64,000 nucleotides of DNA from Diaporthe sp. PMI_573 (taxonomy: Eukaryota; Ascomycota; Sordariomycetes; Diaporthales; Diaporthaceae), in assembly GCA_021399435.1 (NCBI GenBank), contig JAJTUP010000021.1, positions 983,224 through 1,047,223 on the forward strand, in the 5' to 3' direction. Below are positions 44,021-55,163 of the stretch, in pieces. A program made the position numbers and the translations under genes. A model generated the notes under the pieces. That model saw only the letters and a list, made by a program, of their open reading frames with translations. It ran no database searches and had not been told where the DNA came from. Position 1 is the stretch's first letter. Each line of letters opens with the position of its first letter.

Positions 44021-44116
44021 TGTTAAACAGTGTCCTGAAAATATAAGTTGTTCTTACTAGCTTGTAAGTGCAGCGCGTTGCTTTTGCAGCTAGTATAGCG
44101 GCTATTTTCTCAATAT
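44021..44116 (+). repeat. 96-nt insertion in the left inverted repeat of the Fot1 element
   Basis: Relative to the right repeat, TTAACC/AACTTTTGCC is split by a 96-nt segment starting TGTTAAACAGTGTCCTG. AACC is duplicated at both sides (44017-44020 and 44117-44120). Its first 50 nt match the palindrome at 29225. A diverged relative lies near 43600-43703, ending GTTCAACA. Confidence 0.75.
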
Positions 44117-44401
44117 AACCAACTTTTGCCAACCCTAGTACCTACCAGGTGCCAAAGGGTTAGTTAAAATTGGCACCAATTGGTGCCAACTGCTTTAAAT
44201 TCCTTATTTCCAATTGATTCGGTCAATTTGGAGAGGTTGGTGCTGCTGTAGTGCTAGTCTAAAGTGGACGACTTTTGGTGGGAAAATCGGCTTCCCCACC
44301 AAAATGGAGCATTTTAGCTATGTAGGATTAACCTTAATTTATACTAGCCAGACCAACTATTTGGGCGGTCTGCCGCGGACTGCTTGAAAATGTGCTATTA
44401 T

Positions 44402-46065
44402 TTACTTGGAATCTGAATGACTAGACTTTTCTATATCTTTCTTATAAGTTCTTGTATTGTGCCTAGTCTTGCTGCAGTTGCTATATTGTCGTTTAGACGG
44501 TCTGCCGCGGACTGCCTCCTCGCTATTACCAGCCATTTTACTAGCTGGCTGCTTCCCCTTTTGTTTTTCTTTAATTATTACCTGGGAATTCTTAATACTA
44601 AGTGCCCCTCTAAGCTGGACCCAACTTCTTTTGGCCCTCTGGCGCTTGGCAAGCCTAATATTAGCTTTCTTAAGGGTACGGACCCGATTATTTAAAAGAG
44701 TGATCTGATGTACCATTGCTTGTGTGCCTTTTGTAAACTTTTTAACTGCCTGGATAATTGGTGTAGGAGAGCTGCCCTGGTGTGTAGATATCCTGCCCTT
44801 AATAAAACTTGACTGCTGGATAGTCTGGTTGGTGTTGGATGGTGTTTGTGATTCCTATTTTGTTGGTAATACAGGGAGGGATTGTACTGGAGTTTGTAGG
44901 TAGATATCTAGTTTGGAAATTATAGAATCTGGGTTCTATGGAGAAATACTAGCCCCTCTAAACTTAGATTTTATGTTTTCTTCTGTAAAGACCTTATTGT
45001 GGGCTGCCTTGAACGTAATGAAGAACTCAGACTTAGTGATGTGGTTGATAGATGCCCGGATGAAGAGATTGATCTTATTATTATATACACGCTTTAATGG
45101 CGAAAATAATGTAACGTCTAATGGTTGAAGCAGATGAGATAAGTGCGTGGGCATGCTGATAGGGATAATATTATTGTTGTTGTAGTATTGCTTGAATTTT
45201 GCTGATATATAGCTCTTGTGTCTATCCAGGACAAGTATCCGGTACTTGCTCTTTGTCTGCTTGATTGTGTGCTTGTTGAAGTACTGAATTTATTCTAGAC
45301 TAGTCTCGTTATTTGTCTACCTATTGGGAGTAGGCTTGATAATCCAGCTTGGTGGAAAGCCAGACTCTGTGGTCTAGTTGGCAAGGTGGTAGGCGCCTTG
45401 GACAATTACAAACGGCGGGATATACCAGCCCTTTGCATTGATACACTTAATAGCTGTTGCCTATTCCCGGTTTCTAGGCTGTATAGATTTGGCCTTTCCC
45501 TGTCTATCGGCATGTGTAATAACCATTGCTGTAGTTATTACGCCTATCATAAAGCCTGTCTCATCAAAGTTATACAAGTCGTTATCTATGATTCTATATT
45601 TAGCCATTATGTTACAGAGCAGCCGGAACCAGTTCCTAATAACCTCTGGATCTTCGCAGAGGGCCCTCTGGTAGTCATAAGGCCGAGAGAATCTTGTTTT
45701 CAAGCTTGGTTGTGCATCTATAAAGTGTCGTGTCTAGTTCTTGCCAACCGGCTTGCTATTACGCGATGCCAGCAGGAGGTTGGCCATATCTTCCATACCA
45801 GAAAGTCGTATTAGAAATCCTCGTGTATCTTGCTTAATAATATATTGGACAAGCGTTTGCTCTTCGATTTGGTCAAGTTTATGGTGGTTAATGCGTAATT
45901 TATTGTAGTTGTGTTAGTTGTTTATCCTCCTGAAGAGCGTACTTCTAGAGACGTTGAAGATATGTGTAGCCTGGCGTATACTTAAGGGTTTCTTTTAATT
46001 TTTTTAGAGTTCTTAATTGCCTGAAGTGCTAGTTGGACTTTCTGTTCTTTTGGGTAGATTGGCAT
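44402..46065 (-). pseudogene. Fot1/pogo DDE transposase, degenerate
   Basis: Starts at the ATG at 46065 (MPIYPKEQKVQLALQAIKNS). Recognisable blocks follow: FSRPYDYQRALCEDPEVIRN and YNFDETGFMIGVI (first catalytic Asp region), THLSHLLQPLDVTLFSPLK and SINHITKSEFF near 45100, and the C-terminal VHQITLLNNRVRTLKKANIR, ending with a CSKTRHNTRT knuckle-like segment. Premature stops and shifts between blocks, some at Trp or Gln positions, indicate RIP. Catalytically dead as sequenced. Confidence 0.85.
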
Positions 46066-46469
46066 AGTGGTTGTTGATTTCTAGCGTGTTAGATATTTAA
46101 GTAGGTAGAGTGATGCGAGATTGACGCGAAAAATGGAGACGCGATCTGCACTAAAAATAAAGCCGCCCACTAAAACTTTAAACTTTCAGACTGGTACTGC
46201 AATACCACTATACCTCTAAATTGACCGAATTAATTGAAAATAAGGAATTTGAAGCAGTTGGCACCAATTGGTGCCAATTTTAACTGACCCTTTGGCACCT
46301 GGTGGGTGCTGGGGTTGGCAAAAGTTGGTTAAGTTAGCAAAAGTTGGTTAAGTTAGCAAAAGTGTCCCACTGACTGGTATGACCTACTGACTGGTGAACC
46401 ACGTTAAAGGTTTTAAGTATTATTAAATTTAAGTATTATAAAGGGTTTATATATAATATTACTTAAAGT

Positions 46470-46978
46470 TTATATTATAATATATAAATAAAAGTAGTTA
46501 AAATATAATAATTACTAGTTTTTAAATCCTTTAAACTTAAAAGATTAAAAGGTTTATATTTAAAATATATAACAAGGTAGTTAATTAAGTAATATAATTC
46601 TAAACAATAATTATAGCTAATAAAGGCTATATAAGTAGTAAATACTTAAATACTTAAATTAATTATTAAAAAGCTATTTATATTATCTAGCTATCTAGTA
46701 ATAAGTATATCCTTATATATTTATCTCTTTATTTATTATTAGTAATAAACTGTATAAACTACTTATTAACTTATATAGTCTAGCCTTATAGTTAACTGGA
46801 CTGCTTGTTAGTCCTATTGGTCTACCCTAGTTAGTGGGTTCCTAACCCTAACCCTGTTCTTAGCGTGTTGTGCTAACTCTGCTGTTAAGTCCCTGCGGGG
46901 TTGCGTTGTAACATTTGATTCTAATTGCCTAGGCTATCGAAACGGGTCCCCTGGGTGCCATCGTGTTAGTTCATAACA
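46470..46978 (-). repeat. LTR copy of the TGTTATAAAC gypsy family
   Basis: From 46978 on minus it begins TGTTATGAACTAACACGATG then GGCACCCAGGGGACCCGTTT, and includes AACAGGGTTAGGGTTAGG. Same unit as at 37251 and 30049. The inner boundary is estimated from the about 510-nt length of the 37251 copy. A short minus frame starting MDRAMSS lies just above it at 47180. Confidence 0.6.
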
Positions 46979-47476
46979 CTCCATCTGCCACCTTGGTCTC
47001 TCTTATATTTCCATTCCCAACAGTTGTATTAGCGCTGCATTCACTGATTATCTGCTGTATTTCTTATTCTGTCCGGACCTTAAGGCGATAGCGCCTTGCC
47101 TTAAAGTCACAAAATTCTGCCCTAAGCTCCTCTAATTCTGTAATGTTCTCCTTTACCTAAGAAGACATGGCCCTATCCATGTTGATTGAAGAAACGAGTA
47201 ACTTTAAGTTGTTGGATTAGGAAGAAACGCGGTGAATGCTGTGGATGGATGCAAGCGTGTGAAAATACGAGGTTAGGAAAAGCCTTGGCGGCCAGCATCT
47301 GGCCGCAGATCAGCACTCCTGCTCTCCTCAGCGGACAATGCTAGGTTTAAGACAGCCGCAGACCCAACCTTCCAATGATCTAGTAGTACCAAGCCAAGAC
47401 GCTTGAATTGCTGGTTTGTATGTCTAGGATCACGCCAGTAGCAGAGCCACACTTTCCACACTCATGGTGCAGAACC

Positions 47477-47533
47477 ACGCTAGCAGTGCAGAAATACACT
47501 AGCAGTGCAGAAATCCGCTAGCAGTGCGGATTC
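47477..47533. repeat. 19-nt tandem repeat, three units
   Basis: Units at 47477, 47496 and 47515 share the core CTAGCAGTGC. It lies just upstream of the membrane-protein frame. Confidence 0.9.
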
Positions 47534-47573
47534 GTGCTGATTGGCTCTGCCCAGGTACCCTATTCCCCGCTAA

Positions 47574-48275
47574 TCACAACGATGTGAAGACGTTCCTTGT
47601 GACAACGGTCTGTGGACGTTTTCGCGGCTCGTCAACACGATCCCAACCTTAGAGACGGACAATGTAGTGTTTTTCTTCGCCAAGGTGGCCATCAACGGCT
47701 GGTTTCGGTACCTGGCCCTGGTGTACTGCGTTATCAATGCGGCCACCTTGATGCGGTTTGCCTACAGAGTCACGCGCGTCACGGCGATCGCCTGGCACTG
47801 CTATAAGAGCGGACGAAAGGTACTCGAAAAAGAGGAGCTCAACAAAATTAAGGATATCATCAGCTGGGATGATGTGCGGACCGAGATCCGGTGCCTCAAC
47901 TGGCTGACCTGGGTCCTGGTGATCGTAGCCGTCGAACTTACCGTGCAGTGGAATCATCTGTCGCCCACGGCCAATCTCCAGGCACCAGGGCAGTTGATCC
48001 CATTTGTCACAAGGATCATCATCTTCATCAACAGCAGCTTTACCGCGGGGCCCCAGGTGCTTCCTAGCTATGGACGGCTATTCTTTGAATTCATTGCCGC
48101 CATTATGGACGGCGTAAACGCTCGCATCGATAAAGGCTTTGTCAAGGGGCGCAAGGTGCTTCTTCCCTATCTACGGCAATTTAAATTCATTGCCGCCACT
48201 ATAGACACCGTGAAAAATAGCCTCTCTTGGTTGATTCAACAGGGCAAGGCCCACTTAGGTCGTATTTGGCACTAA
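47574..48275 (+). CDS. Host-like multi-pass membrane protein, 5'-incomplete
   Basis: An open frame without internal stops runs from after TAA 47571-47573 to TAA at 48275. It reads LWTFSRLVNTIPTLETDNVV, then KVAINGWFRYLALVYCVINA. Three hydrophobic segments are seen (WFRYLALVYCVINAATLM; LNWLTWVLVIVAVELTVQW; LIPFVTRIIIFINSSF), with the motif WNHLSPTANLQAPGQLIPF that I associate with fungal membrane proteins of unknown function. The tail has two similar blocks, FEFIAAIMDGVNARIDK and FKFIAATIDTVKNS. The first in-frame ATG is internal (47749), so the true start is missing or on an upstream exon. Its codons are GC-rich in an AT-rich block. Confidence 0.45.
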   Translation, partial: SQRCEDVPCDNGLWTFSRLVNTIPTLETDNVVFFFAKVAINGWFRYLALVYCVINAATLMRFAYRVTRVTAIAWHCYKSGRKVLEKEELNKIKDIISWDDVRTEIRCLNWLTWVLVIVAVELTVQWNHLSPTANLQAPGQLIPFVTRIIIFINSSFTAGPQVLPSYGRLFFEFIAAIMDGVNARIDKGFVKGRKVLLPYLRQFKFIAATIDTVKNSLSWLIQQGKAHLGRIWH

Positions 48276-48689
48276 GTGAGACGTCAAAATGCCGCCCGAA
48301 AAGACGTCGCCAAGAGGACAAGCCACCAGATGAGCACTAACAACGCTGGAACCACTGTTAAAACGGCGTAGAGATCTGAAATGGTTATTCGGGAGAGGAC
48401 TACTCTGTTCTTCGAAAGTTTAAGAAGGATTAAACTAGGAGAAAGAGCAGGAAAGCGATTATTCATTGCATTCTTAGATAATAGAGTTTGGCCCGATATA
48501 GTAGACTAAATAACAGCAGTTTGCCAAACAGCACAGAACAGGACTCATATTTATAGACGGGGATTGATGTAACTATGTAGGTAGCCTTTGCGGAACTAAC
48601 GCCATTGGAAACAGAAGTCGTTAAACTAACGTACCTTGTTAGCCGCCATTCAAGCCTCTTAGATATATGTCATGGACTGTATACATACC

Positions 48690-49960
48690 TCTACCCCTTT
48701 TCCATTAAGATACTTTCCAAACAAGACCTCCAGGGTATCCAATTCCCCCATCTTGATGTCCTCCTTCTTAATCTCGGTTGCCTACATCCAGAGTTCCATA
48801 AGCCTATCCATAGTACCCTGCGGAATCAGCAGCACGATCCGGAACGCATCCGGATTCTTTTTTGCCTGGACGATTCTCAGGAAACAGAATTCTTGCAGGG
48901 TGCTGATCAGGGTAACACCTTGTCTCACAACATCCCACAGCACCCATCGCTCCTCCTTTGGACATGGCCACCCTGGCGGTAATTGGAACCGGAACACGTA
49001 TAGAGGGCTGTTCGCCAAGGCCGACGTTGGCGCATGCGCGGGGAGAATATCGAAGCTAGTCTCCAGGCCTTCGTAACCTAACCGCACCCAACCGTACTCC
49101 TGCTTAGGCAGAAGCCAAAGATAGAGACCTTCTGGGCGTACTGTTTGAAAGGGGAAGACCTTCAGCGACTTGCTTTTGTATCCAACCTTGACCCAGCCAA
49201 AAATCTCCTTGAGAACTTTTTCATTAAGATGGGTTCCCCTGCTCCCCCAACCGCGTCGTTCGCGCCCGTTATTGCTAGATAACAGCTCTTCGTCAGAACA
49301 CCTGTCTGAGAAAAAAAAAAGGGGGGGGGGGAGGACCGTACTGAATGTCTCATGTCCTTTATACGGCATAAATACCGGCGACCCGCTTAATCCTTTCTTC
49401 GTCTGGACGCCATATTCCAGTTGGTTCTCCCGGCAACCGATGCACCATCCCGTGCTTATGACCGGCTGCCCCGGCTTAGAGTCTACCAGGTAGCCGCTAA
49501 CATGCAAGTTGTCCCTACGTAGGTTATCGTAACCGAGCTTCAGAGCAAAGCCGAAACCGCAAGGGTAGGAGTTGGTCTCTTTAGGAAGCAGAATAGCTCC
49601 ATAGTTATTTTCCGCGTTGCTGTGGGACGGCGTCTGCTTATAGGAAGCGGAAAGGAAGACCTCATATTTTACCTCCAGATCTATTTCCTCCTGATTTTTC
49701 CCCTAGCTTTTTCCCTCTATCAACCACCCACCTGGGCGTGGCCGTAGCACCACCAGGTTTTGCGATAAGTTTCCCTACGTATCAATAAGGTTATGACCAG
49801 CCGTTAGTATAACATACTTTTCGGCTTCGGGGATGTTAACGTAGAAGCCAGTTCCATAGCTGGCCTTTTAAATATATCGAAATTCTTCCAATCGGCAGAC
49901 GAAGTGTTGGAATGCAAGAAGCTATAGGTAAAGTTCGATTTGCTATAAACAGATATACAG
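48690..49960 (-). pseudogene. Trypsin-like serine protease-domain pseudogene
   Basis: Minus-strand frames read YGTGFYVNIPEAEKYVILTA then GHNLID (catalytic-His region, near 49825), a stop, and VKYEVFLSASYKQTP, DNLHVSGYLVD and CIGCRENQLEYGVQTKKGLS with GSPVF (nucleophile Ser context GLSGSP, near 49385). RRGWGSRGTHLNEKVLKEIF follows. In-frame stops occur in the GHNLID-to-VKYEVF segment and at about 48780, after which ATEIKKEDIKMGELDTLEVL still continues in frame. A C/T-rich intron-like stretch at 49311-49345 splits the frame. Clearly decayed, yet much less RIP-mutated than its flanks. Confidence 0.68.
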
Positions 49961-50704
49961 AGCTATTATTAACTTTTTAATTTTAGCCTATTACTGTAAT
50001 TCTTAAAAAGCACTATACTCTTCTTTCTAAAACCTAAGATAGTAAAGCTTTATTAGCAAGATTATTAAAAATGTACATCTTCTAGGGTAATTATTAGGAG
50101 CTATGTTTATATAAATCCCTTTAAGCTACCCCTCTTTAAACTAGGGGCTATATTAAAAGCTTAAAACCTATTCCCTAGGATTATATATAGTACTTTAAAC
50201 CGCCCTTTTATAAAAGTTCGCTGCATATATAAGGAAGAAGTCCCTTTTAATCTCTTCCTTATTTATAAGGATTATATAATTATAGTTGTTATATAGTAGG
50301 GTCTAGGTTTAGCATCTGTACTTTTAAATATAAAAAATGTTAGGAAGGGTTACAATATTACTTACTATAGTGTAAAAATTTGCTATACTGTGTTATCTTC
50401 TAAGGCTAACCTTAACAAATCTAATAGAGCTAATCTTAAACACTTCCTTTTAAAAGATATATTTACTTTCTCTACCTACTTGCCTGTTCTTTAAGCCTTA
50501 AAACAGCCTGCCTTATTTAAGTACAATTTAATAAGTTATATAATTTAAATTCAAACTCTTTTTAAAAGATACTACGCCTAATAATACAGTTATACCTACT
50601 CCTCTTCCCTCCTTTTAAAAAATATTAAAGTTATACCTAGCATATATTAAAAGAAAGGCCTAGAATCTAAACTTGTAACCCTTGTCTGAAGGTTGGTGGA
50701 TCGA
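49961..50704. other. AT-rich spacer, nothing recognised
   Basis: Stop-dense AT-rich DNA without identifiable frames, between the protease pseudogene and repeat R copy C. Confidence 0.45.
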
Positions 50705-51218
50705 ATGGGAGTCAGGTAGCAGTAGGGTGCACTGAGGTCTTGTTGGGACGATTGAGAATGGTTTGGACAACTTTGTATTGAATTTGAGTGGGCTTCTGTC
50801 AGCCCTCCTCACAGTCCCTCCGACATCGTCTCAACCCTGGGCACGCTGTGGTTGGCTCTGGTGCGCAGATAGGGAGGCCGGAAAATTCGGCCCTCGGACC
50901 CACTATCTTTGGCTTTAAATAACCAGCCAACCCTAACCCTGACAGTAACCAAACTAAATATAAATAAACTTCAGAAATCAGGCTATCTAATAAACTAGGT
51001 TACATGCTTTTTGGGTAAGAAATAAGGGGAATGCAGAGGTTCGAAGTTAGGGTCTTACAATAGCCCAAAAAATCGACTCACGGCCACCAAACTCATCTGC
51101 CGGCGCGCACGCCACATAGGCACTTAGCCGAAAAAGTGCCAAGTCTAGGGTAACTCCCTACGTGAAGTCTAGGGTAACCCCTTACGTGCAGCGCCCACAC
51201 AAGCGTTTCCGTTTAACA
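50705..51218 (-). repeat. Dispersed repeat R, copy C (inverted relative to copy B)
   Basis: Reading minus from 51218 it begins TGTTAAACGGAAACGC and follows copy B through the duplicated TTACCCTAGACTT block, GTTAGGGTTGGCTGG, and the second half with GGAGGGACTGTGAGGAGG. With copy B it brackets 42661-50704 as an inverted pair. Confidence 0.88.
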
Positions 51219-51596
51219 CCTTGTAACTAAACAAGTGTCCTTTTATAGTATAGTTCTTATCTTAACTAAGCTGCTCTTCTAAATGCTAAGTAAATAAGTA
51301 CTATTAGCTATATAAAGTAATATTTAAGTATTACCTTAAATCATTAGTTCTTCCTAGGTCTTGCCTTATTCCTTACTATCTTTATTTTCTTAATATCCTT
51401 TACTTTTATTACTCTATTAAACATATTATATACTTATCCTAAATTCACCTAGCAGAATGCTTTATATTTCTTTATATTAAGTATAATGTTATAGTCTTTA
51501 GTCTTTATAATAAATAAGATTCTAGCATTTTTAGAAACTAGTATAGTAGAAAGCATAAAACCTAGAATCGCTAATAAAATTAACAATGTAGGATAC

Positions 51597-52110
51597 TGTT
51601 ATAAACGTAACAGGAATAGAACTAGGGTTTAACTATTAGTCCCTTAAAGGCGCAAATAAACCCTACAGGCCAGCTAGCAGGCTAGTAAGAAGAAGCACAA
51701 CTTAAGACACATAACTTAAGACACTTGCTTATATAAGGATGGATTACCTAAGTTACTAGTAAGGTAGTAAGCTAAGTAAGCTTTATAAGCTAGGCTAAAG
51801 AGATAAACTATATAGATTACGCTTATTACTAGTAGATAGTACTAATTTAAAACAGCTCTTTAGCAGTTAATCTAAGTATTTACCTAAATATCTTTAACGG
51901 CTTTTAATTACTAGTATTAAAATATTGCTTAGAATAATCTACCTTAAACAACCCTTGAACATAAACCCGATTGCTAGGTTTATTAGCTAAGAACTACCGT
52001 GATCGTCATAGATACCTTTAGTCCTATTTCTTCTTACATTATGCGTTTTAAGGCTAAATCTATTAATTCCTTGGCTTTAAAGGCACTGTTAGGGAAATCC
52101 TACTAATTAA
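51597..52110 (+). repeat. Possible LTR beginning TGTTATAAACG
   Basis: TGTTATAAACGTAACAGG starts a segment richer in GC than its flanks (to about 51730). It shares only the first ten bases with the gypsy LTRs above, so it is a different or diverged family. The right end is arbitrary. Confidence 0.3.
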
Positions 52111-53740
52111 GGCAACTATTAACATTAAGTAAAAATACTTGTTGCTAGCTGTTTAAATTTTAGAAAATAACTAAGATAATAGAAATATAATCCTAACCTT
52201 TTTTATAGTAGTATAGATAGTATTTATATTGTTTAATAGTAAGAGAAGGATAAAAGATAGAGTAATTAAAGATGGACAGAGCTAAACTTCTATAGGCACT
52301 GTCGACAATCAGGATAATACACCATTAAATGGTAAGGTTCAATCTAAGCAGTCCCATCTGCCTAAAGAACACTTAAAGTGCAAAGCAACAAATGAAAACA
52401 GAGTAAACGTAAATAGCTGCATAATTAGACATTAAGCAAAGAAAAGAAAGATCAACTATAAAAACCTAAATACTAAATTATTAGAGGGTAAGGCTATAAG
52501 CATATAACAGCAAAACTCTTAAAACAAGTTAGCTATATAGCATTATAGAAGTACAACTAATTCTAAAGATAAATTAGATATAATTCTAAAACAAGAGAAT
52601 AATTATTAGAAATAAGATTCCTAAGATAAAAACAGCAATATAGCTATATATAGGTTTAGCCTACTTATATAGCAGGTTAGAAGGGAAGAAATTAAGCAAG
52701 AAGGCATAATTAAAGTAAATTCCACTACCTAGAGATAATTAAATAGTAATAATAATAACAAGAATGTAATTAATAGAGTAAAGCAAAACATTACTAAGGC
52801 TTAAGGTAATAAGTTATAAAGTATAAAAATAATTAAAACAAATATTTATAATAATAGCTTATTATAGTAGAATAATATAGTACTAAGCAATAAGAAGGAT
52901 AGCTAGTATAAAATAGTAAATAAGATTAATAAAAACAAAATAAATAGCATTAATATAAATGTTTCAGCTAATAACAGAACATATAATAAGTATATAAGCG
53001 TTTCTATAAAGAGCTTTTATATACTAAGTAATAATAAGTACTTATAGTTTATAACTTAAAACCTAGAGACTTTCTAAGACATATAAGTATATATTAAGAG
53101 AAAAATAAGGGTAAAAGGATATACTATAATCTCTTTCCTCTTTATTCCTCTTATATCTTACTACTTATAAAGATATTATACTATCTTAAATAGATTTATA
53201 CCTATTAATCCTAAGATAATACCTGATTTACAGATAGGTATATAAGATAAAGTAGAGAGTTTTAAAAAAGGAGTAGTTTTAAAAGGAGTATGCTATAAGC
53301 TTTTAAGACAACTTTTATTATAAACCTTTAGATTAGCAGGTTTTTAAAGAGACTTTAGGAGAATAAAAGATTTATCCAAGCTAATATAATTTTCTTTTAA
53401 TATTTATATCTTTTATTTTAAAAGATATACTAATAGAATATTTAATAAAACTTAGGATTAAGCAGGCTAGATAAAACCTAAAGCAATATAACTAGAGAAG
53501 AATAACAAAACATTTAAGTATTTTACTTCTTAATATTCCATTTAGCCTCGCTACTAGATGGGAAAAAACCTCTTTTTACTTAAGCCTAATTAGCCTTCAT
53601 AGAACAGTGCTATATTCCTTAATCTTTGATTATATAATATAGTAGGTGACTTATATTAGCACAAGACGCAATCTCTGGTATGCTGATGTTATTTGCATGG
53701 ATTGGGACAATTTCTCACCAACATGTGTCCAAGCTATTAT
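52111..53740. other. AT-rich, stop-dense block
   Basis: No recognisable coding relic. Composition fits fully RIP-mutated repeat DNA. It ends abruptly near 53.65-53.75 kb, where GC-normal sequence begins. Confidence 0.5.
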
Positions 53741-54473
53741 TTCTTAGGGCCAGGATAGTTAATCCCAACTTAAATATATACAAAAAGAAAACGCTCGAGT
53801 GTGTGGAGGTTTTGGCACTAACTATGCCGGAAGGCGTTGGATGCCACCAATCCATGTAGCAACCCGCTTGGATGCGAATACGGCGTCGGATTGGAAACGT
53901 ACCTTTTTGGAAAGTTTCCTCGGTTGTATTGCTGGTAGTATGTTGTAGTTCTCGAAATTAGGTGCGGTTTATTGCGTAGCGTAACAGAGCTGGGGCTCAA
54001 GACGGCAGACCTTAAGCTTCGTAACGTTGTTGGATAAATCACGCACTTTTACCTGCTTCTGAACCATCTTGGCATCCACGACAGCAACACCGACATTCTC
54101 CACTTTCTTGCCAAGGGGTTGACATATTGTTCCTGTGCTGGTCTTCCAAGTTCTGGGAGGTAAGCTGCCTGCGTGTCCCAGCACTATGTGTTGTCATGAT
54201 CGCCACCGCCTTCGTCGCCTAACAGGGAGAGGCTCAGATATTGAAGCTTAGAAGCGTTATGAATCAACTTTCCCACGCTGGCCACCATGTAGCTCAACCG
54301 CTCTTTCCCTGTCGTCTCGTCCTCATTCGTCTGGTCTTCTTCCATCTCATCCTCGTCCAGTATTCCCTTCCGCCAGTCTCATGGAGACATAGATCTCAGC
54401 TCGATCGCCCACTACATGTGAGACCGCCATCCCTACGCAATTTGTGTGACGCCGTCGCTCCCTGACCTCGTCT

Positions 54474-54477
<4 letters not shown>

Positions 54478-54508
<31 letters not shown>
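54478..54508. repeat. (CA)n microsatellite
   Basis: About 15 uninterrupted CA units in GC-normal intergenic sequence. Confidence 0.95.
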
Positions 54509-54510
<2 letters not shown>

Positions 54511-54833
54511 TTATTAACGCCCGGGTGGCAGAGCCGAAAGGGCAACTATCTCTGGTAACCTACAAATCGAGCATATTTCAGAAAATACTGTAAAATTGAA
54601 AAGTACTTCATTCCGCGAAAGGTTCTAAAGTACTATAGACTCATTCCTGTTTCTCAAACGTACACTAAATAGTATGTATGAAATACGGTTCTCTCCACAT
54701 TCTGAAAGTTGGTTCGAAAATAGCAAGCTAAAATTAACAACCAATCTTTGAAGATATTAAAATATGAAGAGCTCCTAATAAAAATCTTGATCATGTCGGC
54801 TGCCTCCTGTGTCCTAGGAAATCTGCGGCCAGC

Positions 54834-55163
54834 CTATGGTCCAGCGCAATTCAGCTGGTCGCCCAAACCTCCACCATGGTGCTTACCAGGGAATTCCACG
54901 TCCGGGTGGCAGACGCGATGGTGCCGGGTAAGCGCGTCGGCGCGGCTGAATGTCTTGTCCTCGGTGCACACATCACAACGCACACAGTAGTGGAAACCCA
55001 GGAACTTGGCTCCGATGCCGTCCAGGTCGAGGTCCGACGGCGAGGCGGGGAACGGGTCGGCGGGGTCGGCCTGGTAGTGGGATTCGGGGAACGAAGAGCC
55101 GGGGGCTTTTGCTGGTTTAGAGAGCATGTTTGCTTTCTTTATGACACTTTTCCGTCGATTCAC
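54834..55163 (-). pseudogene. C2H2-type zinc-finger protein C-terminal fragment
   Basis: A 109-codon frame. Near its end YCVRCDVCTEDKTFSRADAL then TRHHRVCHP carries a C2H2-like finger (Cys pair, Phe, Leu, then His and Cys/His ligands), followed by a short Gly-rich tail. The preceding 70 residues are Pro/Asp-rich and disordered. No upstream domain or clear splice acceptor is visible, so this is probably the last exon of a lost or undetected gene. Codons are C/G-ending, which supports real coding origin. Confidence 0.45.

Larger units (their letters stand above)
43962..46404 (-). mobile_element. Fot1/pogo-type (Tc1-mariner superfamily) DNA transposon with TA target duplication
   Basis: Left end ACATGGTTTACCAGTCAGTG and right end (minus) ACGTGGTTCACCAGTCAGTA form long inverted repeats that extend through a GTGCCAAAGGG/AATTGGTGCCAA block near 44150 and 46300. 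TA lies immediately outside both ends (43960-43961 and 46405-46406). The interior encodes a degenerate DDE transposase on minus. The left repeat is disrupted by a 96-nt insertion; the right one has a 20-nt tandem duplication (AGTTGGTTAAGTTAGCAAA). Confidence 0.88.

Noticed and set aside
44417..44695. 92-codon + strand frame with hydrophobic stretches
   Set aside because: Antisense to the C-terminal part of the Fot1 transposase.
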